The notes under the pieces: generated by a model
Told to the model about the DNA's origin: nothing
What the model saw: the letters and a program-made list of their open reading frames with translations, nothing else
The model's database searches: none
Part shown: one piece after another, positions 41,701 through 52,100 of the stretch
Layout of the letters: every line of letters begins with the position of its first letter
Position numbering within the stretch: position 1 is the stretch's first letter
Translations under genes and position numbers: made by a program
Assembly (NCBI GenBank): GCA_900239685.1
Contig: OENT01000241.1
Coordinates: 62,001-126,000, forward strand
From: Rotaria macrura
Taxonomy: Eukaryota > Rotifera > Eurotatoria > Philodinida > Philodinidae
DNA length: 64,000 nucleotides
Reading direction: 5' to 3'

Positions 41701-44700
41701 CCTTCTTTTGACGATTTACTATTAGAAAGACAAATGACTGCGACTATCTTGCAATTTGTTGAACAACGAAATCCGATAACAATCTATGTTTTACAACATT
41801 TAATAGAGAAAAATTGATAGTACCCAACTGTATCGTCTAATAATTATTCACTAATATCCATTTTCAATTAAAAGGAGAACAGTTTTCGATAGAAATTGAA
41901 TAATGACATGCATATGTGTTATACTCTGTGTGAAAGTAAAGGAAATGCAATTGAAAAGTTTTCTCAAAATCAACCAAGAAGTCTTTGAAAAAAACACTGG
42001 AAGCATGAATGGTTAATTATTATGATAAAAAGTTTTAACGTATAGCTGGATTTTAGTTAACGATTCTAATTAGAATATTTTCAAAATGTTTATTATTTTA
42101 CAAACTTATTACGAGAATCGGAGAAATATCTTCAGAAAAATCTCGTGCTCTTTTTAGCTTGTTTGATTGATAAACGAAGAGCATACTACCCACCATTCTA
42201 TTCATGTATGCTGCAAGACTCGTTCTGAGATATCTGATGCACTAGAAAAATTAGTTCAACATAAGTAATTTATCATATTTGACCCGATGATAATACTCGA
42301 TTGTAGTTTCTAACTTATCTTTAAATTGACGCTTACATATTTCTTGACGTCCTCGCTATGTAAACTTCATCCTTGAAATAATGATAAAAATTATGTTTGA
42401 GCAACATCTGCCCATAGAATAATTCTTCTAATGAGCGAATGGAATCAACTAACAATGTTAGGATTGTAGATAAATAGCATCAATAGTATAAGTTAGATGG
42501 CGATATAAATACATTCTCATGATATTTAAAAACATAACTAAAAACTTATTTATTCTTTCAATGTCAATTCATTCATCAGGATAATTTAACCTAAGTTTGT
42601 GAATACTTAGTATCAAATGTAAGAAAACTTAACCTTTAAAAGCTGAATGTCTCTTCCAAGGAAAATGAAAATAATTCAAATAAAATCCACTATAAGAGCT
42701 TTTATGCAAAAACTAATATTTTCCTGAATAAGCATGGTACCTTGTTGAGTGTACAGAAACGAAACTATAATATTCGAGTGACTCTTTTACCACTCATGCG
42801 TTTTTTTTTAATAAATCATTATTCTATTCTAGAATTGTTTTTTTTCATTCATATAAATTACATGTGGCTCTCGGCTTTTAAAGAGATACTGTGAAGTATT
42901 GTATCAATGTATCGAATGAAACCACTCCGTAAATCTCAAACCATTCCAATAAACTAGGACATGATCGTAAAGAAAATAGTGCTTATATGGGATATTCTAC
43001 CGTATGAAAAAATCGAAATAACAGAATTTCGATTTGGATTTTCACACGTAAATAGCTGATACACTATTTAGATAGTTCTAAAATTTTCAACAACAACTGT
43101 TTGTTTACTTCTGAAAGTAAAGTATGTCGAAGAGGAACTGGATTTTGTGAGTTTTTTGCAAATCTACTCATAGGTGAAAATTTAAATGGAAATTCTTTTC
43201 TTTTCCAATTATTACAAGCTCCAATATATCTGCTAGAAGACATTAAGAACATGTATGAGTATATTGAAATTATATCAACTCGTTTTCTACAGTTACCGTT
43301 TAACTGTTTCAAACCCGCCCCCCCCCCCCCCCCCCAATGGTCGGTTTTTAAAGGTCAACTATAAAACATGGAGATTTTTATTTTTAGATAGTAAAATCAA
43401 CTGTTAATCCAACATGGCATCAATCGTTCATGTACGATACAACTTTAACTGAACTGCCACCATTAGAATTCACGGTTCATGATGATAATAGTACAACTGG
43501 TGATTTCATAGGACGGTAAAGTATATAAAATTCATGATATATATTCGAATCTAATAGACTTTATTTTTATTTAGAGGACTATGCAATTTAGCTCATTTAG
43601 ATGAAGAACGTACACATCTTGTACCCGTTGATCTTGAAGATGGTGCTGGTATAATCGATATATTTATAACAATAACAAGTACAACACCATTACAAGAAGC
43701 TACTAATGATGGTGAAAGTTCAGCAAATGTTGCTCTTGACTTTGTTCCATCCAAATTAACTGAAGAAGATTTAAATCGTTTTGTTCGTAAAACAAAATGA
43801 AATGTTGAATATTTATTTTACTTCATTTATGTTTTGTAGACATTTTTTTCAATATTTCGACACTTACTTCCAATATTTGATGTTGGCAGACTTGAAATCA
43901 AAAGTAAACATTAAAATCTGTTTATTATTATTATTATTATTACAATTTTCAATAAAAATCAATTTTAGTTTATCAAGCACGTGGCCTTAGTTCGAAAGAT
44001 ATCAATGGTAAATCGGATCCATTTTGTATTGTTCAACTTGATTCTAGCCGTTTACGTACACATACGATTTACAAAACACTCAATCCTATATGGAATAAAG
44101 CGTTTGTTATGCCATCACAAGATATACATTCTGTCGTTGAAATAACTGTTTACGATGAAGATTCAAGTAAAAATAATGAATTCATTGGAAAAGTTGCAAT
44201 ACCATTATTGGCTGTATGAAAATAATGTTTTTGATTGTTGAATTATTGTATTCATTCTCATTTTTATTTTTTTTTAAGATAAAAAACGGTGAAAAGAAAT
44301 GGATGCAGTTAAAAGATGAAAAATGTCTATTTCCTGTCAAAGGTGCCATTGAAATTGAAGCAACATTTCTCTATTCAAATGTAAAGTTTTCGTTGTTGAA
44401 AAAGAAAAAACAAACAATTTTACATTTGTATTATTTATTTTCATTATTCTAGCTTAAAGCAGTCATTCGTACAATTAATCCAAGACAAGAATCATACTAT
44501 AAAGTCGATGACAAATTTAGTGTTTCTGTACGTAGTATTATTCATAATTAATTTCTCATTTGACACAGATGACTTGAAACAACTGTTATATTGTATTAGT
44601 ATGACAAGACAATATGGATTCTTTCTTGTTAACAATCGTAGGATGCATCTGAAAAATATCTGGATCTCATAACACATGTATCAGTTGCTTTATTATGTGT

Positions 44701-46805
44701 CAAATTAGTTCTAGTTGTAATACATTGGCTAGGAAATCGCTTGAAACTGTAACATTTACTGTAAATCATACCTAAAGAATTGACAATTTACTATATAGGA
44801 TAGATGAATTCATATGAAACACAATAGACATGTATGACTTTTAAAATTAAACAGTAAACTGTATAAAAGACGAGATGTCTCTCAGGAGAAAATCTTCTGC
44901 CAAGTTTCTTCTTAAAAACAGAGCCTTTCACATAAGTTAAAACTGATCGATTTTTCTCGATAAATAGTTTATTTGTGAAAAATTTGTCAATAAAATATAT
45001 ATGAAAATGTTTATGAGTCAGAAATTGATCAGATTTTGAGTGAATAATTTCAATGTATTCTTGAAAATCAAGAACTTAATAGTTAAAACACTGCATGTTG
45101 CTTTGCTGTTAATGAACTTCATCGGCCGTCCTGAACAAACTTATCAGAAGAATATGATACTTCTAAACACTGGATTAGATAATTCTCAAATGGAATAGAC
45201 TTCCAAATGAAATACATGTCAACTGAATACTTGCAGAACTTCGATGACTAAATCCTTCAGGATTTTACGATAGAATTATTATGTTGAATTTTCTAGTTGA
45301 CATGATATTAAAATTCGAGTTGCAAATGTCATGATGAGAATGATATACACGTTAGTAAACCAACGCTCAATGGGAGAACTAATTAAGTTGTGTTCTGATA
45401 TCTTGTACACTACGGAGACTTTAACTGTAGACTCTGGTAATTGTAGGATGTGAGAATAGATGATATCTGTTTACCAATCGAAGTTCATTGCTACTCATAT
45501 TTTATACGTGAGTATGAATGATGCTTTTGTTAAATATAGAATATATTGTGACATTCTTATTCGAAAATAATGTTTTTAACTTTGACATTCTCGTACAACA
45601 CTTTATCGTTGATGACTAACGAAATCTAAATTGATGATTTCAATTCAATACTATTACTATGTGTAGATGCTAGTAAAACTCAGTCTTCAAGCTTTTTTAT
45701 TGTTTGTTTTTAAGATCAATACTAGGTATATATACAGAGAGACAAGTGGTGAAGTTTTATAAAAGAAATTTTCGAAAAAAAAACAAATTTATTCGTTTTA
45801 AGGCTGTGAAACAACATCTAACACGTTGCCAGAATATGTTGGGAGGCATTCTTGATGTATTTAAATTTATTGACTATTGTTTTCAATGGGAAACACCATG
45901 GATGAGTTTTACTGCTTTTATGGTAAGAAAACGATGCTGAAATGCCTTGTCTCTTGTTTTTATTTTCATTTCCTTAATATTTAAATTTTTAGCTAACTCT
46001 AATTATTGTTTGGAACTTTGAATTATACATGTTACCTTGCACACTTCTGTTATTCTTGGTACGAAGTCTTGTCATAGAATATCGTCGTGGGCGTTTTCAA
46101 AAACCTTATGCTACATTAGAAAACGAAACTATATCAGCTCTTGTACAAGCGACTCCTACACCTGAAGAAATTGCTGAGAGTGAACTGAATGGAAAAGTAA
46201 ATTAATAAGAATAAAACACAAAGGAGACAAGATCATTCAAATTACAAATCAATCGTATTTTTTATTTTGAAGGAAGAAAAAAAATCATTCATGGGCGTTC
46301 TACAAAGTGTTCAAGACACAGTTGTTGAAATACAAGGTTACATCGATGCTGTTGCTTCATCATTAGAACGTATTAAAAAGTAATATACAAATCATATTAT
46401 GTACTATTTATAAAAAAAATTTTTCGTGCGTTTCTTTTTAGTTTATTTAATTTCACTGTTCCTTGGTTAACTTTTTTGTTAATGATAATACTTTTTGCTG
46501 TCGGAATAGGACTCTACTATATTCCTCTTCGACCTATTATTCTTGCCTTTTTTATTAACAAATTTACAAAACGATTCCGTAAGCCTAAAGGTTATATTGA
46601 CAATAATGAATTAGCTGATTTCATGTCACGATTACCTTCGGATCCTGAACTGGTTAGTAAATCTTTATCATTATTATTGTTTGCATTGAACGGTTGAAAT
46701 ACAAAATGTCTTGTCTTTATTATTTAGGTGCAATTTCGTGAATTGAAAGTAAGTGCACCAGGAGCGACATCAAAAAAGGGCAAACTAACAACAAACAGCA
46801 AATAA
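38776..46805 (+). CDS. MCTP: Multiple C2 and transmembrane domain protein (MCTP)
   Basis: Calcium/phospholipid-binding membrane protein, ER or vesicle associated by family. Exons: 38776-39156, 40287-41030, 41094-41297, 43388-43515, 43575-43782, 43840-43903, 43969-44213, 44279-44380, 44453-44527, 45803-45922, 45993-46196, 46273-46379, 46442-46652, 46728-46805; phases agree, 956 aa. The N-terminal third is low complexity. C2A (about 243-350) has full Ca-binding loops ([22 protein letters not shown]). C2B (about 390-510) lacks the loop-1 aspartates ([12 protein letters not shown]). C2C is canonical ([20 protein letters not shown]). Two C-terminal hydrophobic regions follow: around [15 protein letters not shown] and [20 protein letters not shown], then the conserved tail [17 protein letters not shown]. 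Exon 9 joins exon 10 with spacing identical to human MCTP from my recollection. The donor at 43783 (gttcgt) is weak, but frame and homology require it. AATAAA at 47006-47011. Earlier 5' exons are possible. Confidence 0.92.
43317..43335. repeat. 19-base C homopolymer in MCTP intron
   Basis: Nineteen consecutive C in AT-rich intronic sequence about 50 bp before exon 43388. It lies in the 2,090-bp intron 41298-43387, in which nothing else was recognised. Confidence 0.9.
44642..44752 (+). CDS. Candidate alternative terminal exon of MCTP (single-pass tail)
   Basis: Inside the 1,275-bp intron after exon 44453-44527, a good acceptor (aacaatcgtag) is followed by an in-frame (phase 0) open segment of 36 codons ending in TAA. 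It encodes [14 protein letters not shown] then a hydrophobic stretch [17 protein letters not shown] and a basic end. Use of this exon would give a protein with three C2 domains and one membrane anchor instead of the two-segment MCTP tail. An AATAAA lies at about 44990. It may be chance; transcript support is needed. Confidence 0.35.
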   Translation, partial: DASEKYLDLITHVSVALLCVKLVLVVIHWLGNRLKL

Positions 46806-49159
46806 ACAACATACATTCCATTTGATCATGTTGGCAAAAGTGCAACAATTCATGATTAGACAATGATGTTGACATCGAAATAATACTTTTATTTTTCTTT
46901 GGCCTACGATAAATTACTCTTTTGTAAAAGAAAAATATCAACAACCCATAAAGGGTTTCTATTCATTAATGCACTGAATTGGTATTTTAGTTTATTTCGT
47001 GTGACAATAAAGTTTCGTCCACATATTATCCTAGCCACAATCAATTAACTTGTTATAATGTATAGATCGAACAATAAGCTGTCGTCATGTATTTAAGTTT
47101 CTTTTGACACTTCTGAGCATAATTTTACGTGTTATCAAAACCTCTAATACATATTCAAGAGTTGAGTTATATTGCGATACAAGATTCAGAATGATTGAAT
47201 TCGATGTTTGCAATCAGGATCTCACTTTGCATAGACGCTATCAATAGAATAAATCATAAAAAGCATGTTATCATTGACTAATAAAAAAGAACTGATTGAC
47301 ACTATAATAGGGTCGATGTTATTCGATAAGTATTTCGTTTAATAAAACTTCAATGAATTGAATTTTCTTTTGAATGATGATTAGCTTTTCAGAAATAGAC
47401 TGAAGAGAAGAAGTTGTTCGCTTTTGAAATGGCACGCTTTCTATTTTTCTTCGAAAATATGATCGAATACCACACAAGTAAATTCAATCTTAAATAGTTA
47501 AGGTTACGAACTGTGAAATGATTGTTGTCAAACAAACATATGCTTAAGATAAGAACAACATTCAATGTTAGACATATACGGTAGAGCAAGATAGATTAGT
47601 TAGTTGTGTGGTTAAATAATCCAATAAAGACATTGTTTTTTCTTCTCTATTCTATTTCTAAACGTCATGTACAGGTAAGGTCTTTACGGTCTTAGGCTTC
47701 GAATACTAAATTATCATTGTTTAATCAATTGTTGTTTTTTTGTTAACATAAAAAATAGACTGAGTAATTCATCTATAGCTTTCTTCGAAAAATACAAGTG
47801 ATGAATACAATGTAATAACATTATCAATAATATTTCGATCTACTTCTAATATTATATCTCGTTCAATTCTTTCCGACACATGAATAAATGCACATATAGA
47901 TTGTTGCCTTGAAACTTTGTTTTTGAATTCGATACAAAATATAACGAGGGCAATTAAAAGGTATTCGTTTTTTCAAGGTACAAACAACTTGTATGATTGT
48001 TGGTTATTTGTTTTATTTCTTTTTTGCAATCATTCTCTACATTGATTAGTATATTTTTCGTGCTCAGCAATACACATAAAAATTTGTGCGTTATATGAAA
48101 AGAAATGATTCACAATGAGTGAATTAAGACCTATCCACCTTGATTTCATCTTATTTAGATTATATAATGTTAAAAAGCGATGTAAAAGTCTTTGGAAAAA
48201 TGTCAAACTGTCTTAGACCGTGTGACTGACTTATAAACCAAACAATTGTGTTTTCATTGGTAGGAGCAAAGCCCGAACTACTAATTTTCTACTAGACATA
48301 CTTTCTCAGAAAGAAACTGAGTCGGAGAAAAAGTCAAAACCCTAGTACCTCTAAAAACATTCTTGGAATTTCACTATCACGCAAGATTGTTTTCTATTTT
48401 CTATTGTTATTTTTTTAATCAGAAGATGAATGAGAAAACACTTTGAATGATGATTTCTGGAGCATAAGCAGTACTCTTTCCATCGGTATATTGGAAGTTA
48501 AACTTGCTCTTGATGTTTGTACCAAAATATGTTCTTGATGTAAAAGAGACTAAATAAGTTCATCGTTCGTAGTACGCAATCATTGCAAAACGATAAAAAA
48601 TGTTTTTTGAAGTATTCTTTCTTTTTAAAAATTTCTACGATCGGACATATTTTGAACAAATAACGCAGATTAAATTGAGTTCGTACATGACTTTCGAACA
48701 TAATGGTTGATTATCTTGCGAAGTGATGGCTTTTACAAAAGATTTGATTTTAAAAAAGCTTCACGTTTAAAACGTTTTTGATTCAAGAACGAATCTACAA
48801 CTCTTACCAATTTTGATATCGATAGAGATTTTCATTCTCCACATTTTCAGATTATTTCTTTGTTCAAGTTTGATAACTGGGGCTTTGAAGTTGAAAAAGT
48901 TTTGTAAGATCTGGTAGAAAATTTGTAGTTCAGACTTTGCTCTTTCTAATGCCAAAAAAAATTTGATAGTTTCATAAATTAGTCACACGATCTAAGACAG
49001 TTTGACATTTTCCCAAAGACTTTTGCATCGCTTGTTATTCACGACAAATTAGACTTCATTCTACAATATAATAAAGTTTATTTTTCTACGATTTAAAAAA
49101 CATAGCTTTCATAGGTGTTTCATTCAAATTTGTTGCAAAAAAGAAAGCACAATAGTTTA
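46806..49159. other. Convergent intergenic region, no gene recognised
   Basis: Between the 3' ends of MCTP (+) and the Xaa-Pro aminopeptidase (-). Contains the MCTP polyadenylation signal (47006-47011), TTTATT at 49077-49082 (AATAAA for the minus-strand gene, about 80 nt past its stop), and the diverged inverted repeat 48165-49045. No protein-coding pattern recognised. Confidence 0.6.
48165..49045. mobile_element. Diverged long-armed inverted repeat, hairpin 4
   Basis: The left arm (about 48165-48315) contains aagcgatgtaaaagtctttgg, atgtcaaactgtcttagac and ctactaattttctac. The right arm (about 48880-49045) carries the reverse complements (acagtttgacattttccc, caaagacttttgcatcgctt). Arms are about 150 bp with many mismatches, and the middle is about 560 bp with no recognised coding content. 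Probably an old non-autonomous DNA element. Confidence 0.55.
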
Positions 49160-52100
49160 CTACTTATCGAATGTATTCCTTTTATCAAGTATTCGATATA
49201 GATCATCGATTTCTTTCGGACATGTGCACGACAAAACTTCACAACCGTCTTCCGTTATTAATACATCATCTTCGACTCTTGCTGCAAAACCACGATAAAC
49301 TTCTGGAACATCCTTACAATCAAAAGGAATATACAGACCTAAATAAATGAGAAAAATAAGACAGATTTAATAATAATTTTTATCAGATGTTCTTAAGAGC
49401 ATTAAAGTCGAATTGAAAAATTAATTTTAATAATCAATGAATAGTCTGTAGCAATGTTCTTGAGGAGGCATATGATGTGTGAATTTTTTCTAAATAGATT
49501 TTTCTTTTTCAATAGGTTGTCTGAAAATAAGTTTTTAATAGTATAATCTTAAAAATAATTGTGAACTCAAGGAATAGTAATTCCTCCCAAGTCGAAAATC
49601 TTGATTCATATTAGTATAGGCTTTATGATAAATTATCTAGAATGATAATTATGAATTTCTATGGTGTCAATCGTAGAAAATATGACAATGTAATATTGTT
49701 CAGAGTTATTTTAGTCACCATTGTTTAAAATTCATGATCTGATGTTTTCCTGGAATGTGAAAACGATAACATTTGACTGTCGTTAACTTTTCTCTCATTT
49801 CCCACCTATGAATATCATTTAGAAATTTTACAAGTATTGTGAATTCTTTCACCGTTCGAATGTAACAGATTTTATTTATTCATACATCACGAAAATATAG
49901 CATAGAAAAAGCAACGAACTGTTACAGGGGGTCGTACACAGGCAGGTCTGACCGATCTCGTGTCTATATTGTTAGGATTTTCAATAGAGACAATCAAACC
50001 TAGGTACTATCGATACTAAGAAATACATTCGTTTAACTTCATGGATTCAAGACAAATAAATACTTGTAATAACATCACTCATGGTACTTACATTTATATA
50101 AAAGCTGTTAGCGCAATTCCTTCCGGGATTAAAAATTTGAAACACGATTTAACTGCTTTTAACAGTCGCAGTGATCTTGCTTTCCTTGATGGGTGCTACT
50201 AGCCGTTTCCACATCATTTCTTACAGAGCAAGTAGAGCTGCAATAAACAAGCAACTAATATATTTTCATCAGAAATGACTCACATATATTCACTTACCCT
50301 GTACCATACATCGATGACCTTCAGCGACGCACTTAAGGGCCTTTTATCACCTCTGTAATGGTCTTCAAACCTCTCGTTAACGGCCTCTAACAGCAAAATC
50401 ACCTGTCAATAACGGTCTGTGATGGGGAGGGGGGGGGGGGNNNNNNNNNNGGGGGGCAACCTGTCGGTAACAGTCTGTGAGGGTGTGTGTGGGGTCACCT
50501 GTCGGTAACAGTCTGTGATGGGGAGGGGGTGCAAAATTTCTACCCTAAACACTTCAACACTCTTTTTAGTTCGTGTTTCACAAAACTTATTACTACAGTG
50601 GTGTCCGTATGATACCATTCCTTTTCATTATGTTGGCAATATTTTCTATCTAAACTTTTCTCTCCATTCATTAATATTGATTCTACCAAAATGCTGTGCA
50701 CATGTCACAACAAGTACAAGTAGACTGCCATGGGTAGATTAACTAAATAGACAAGTTGGTTTCATTCAATTTCAGAAGCATAATTGTTTTTAATGAAACA
50801 TTGCAAAATTTTATTTTCTATGTAGTAGGTATGATTTTTATATGGTCCTAGATTGAATTTCCAAAATGTGATACCAAATTTTCAAATACAAGATAATAAT
50901 ATATAGCTTGTATTGCGAGAAAGATGATTACAAAAAATAAAAGATATGTGTAATATGGGATACTTGAGAACAGTGTTGATATTGTTTGTCAACAGACATG
51001 TAATCATGTATTTCGATAAAAAATAGATTGTATTATGTAGACATGTAAATCTTTCAATGCATCAATCTAATTAAAAGACGCTCGTTTCAACCATAGAAAT
51101 GTTCAAAATCACAAAGAACAAGTGTTTCATATCTCATAGTGTTTTTTCCCCAAGTATACTGAAACAAGTTTTCTACCATCGGATTCACTTCTATCGAAAA
51201 TCATTGCTTGTATTGATATTAAATGTCAATTCATACATTTAAGATCATCAGGACAACGATCTTTGTTAGTAGTGTTTTGTAGGAAGTTAATCCAGTATCA
51301 AGATTACAACTGCATACATGCATCTAATCTTCAAAAGTAGAGAAAACCTTTTTATTGTTTCTATTGTAATCAACATTCGAAGTAAAAACTGTATGTTATG
51401 TGCATCTTTTGTGTAGCCTTTCAACATGAAGCATTTATCTACTTTATACACAGGATAAAAATCTCGGATCAGAGCTCTTCTATGGGAAAGGTTTAAAATT
51501 TGAAAGCGACACAGAACGTCTAGAAAATCAGGATTGTACTAGCAAAAGTTGATCAGACTTCTTGAAAACTACAAGAGGAGCGACATAAATTCCAGTTTTT
51601 CCCTCAATGCACGTTGAAATGGTAAGTCATGAAACCTCTCCTACTGTATAAATTAGCGAAAATATGGAATTCCGTAACGAGTGAAATTTACAGTTCCTTT
51701 ATTTTGATGAAGCAAATGTGGATCAGAAACGACCTGATATTCTAAAAGATTGTTAGAAGCTCAACAACTTTTGAATGTAACATTCATTTGAATTCCTTGT
51801 TCTTTCGTGTGAAAATGATTTACTCCTAGTCATTCTAAACACAATAAATTTTGTTAAAATTCCGTAAAGATTACTATTTTTGGGATCACTCTGTTGCAGT
51901 CGAAGACAAATGAATGAAATTGTTATTGGTGATAGATCTAAACAAGCTCTATTTGCGATAAAAATTTCCAAATGTTGGCTTGTATTACACGGAAGACACA
52001 AAGACAACAATCTCAACATATGAAATTCTGAAACGCGTGGCCGTACCGATATTAGAATCACCAAGATAGATTATTGTCCAATTCATCCCTAATTTTATTT

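Noticed and set aside
45704..45745. Extra MCTP exon reading [13 protein letters not shown] before the first membrane segment
   Set aside because: Joining exon 44453-44527 directly to 45803 reproduces the spacing of vertebrate MCTP as I recall it; the extra piece would add residues with no counterpart.
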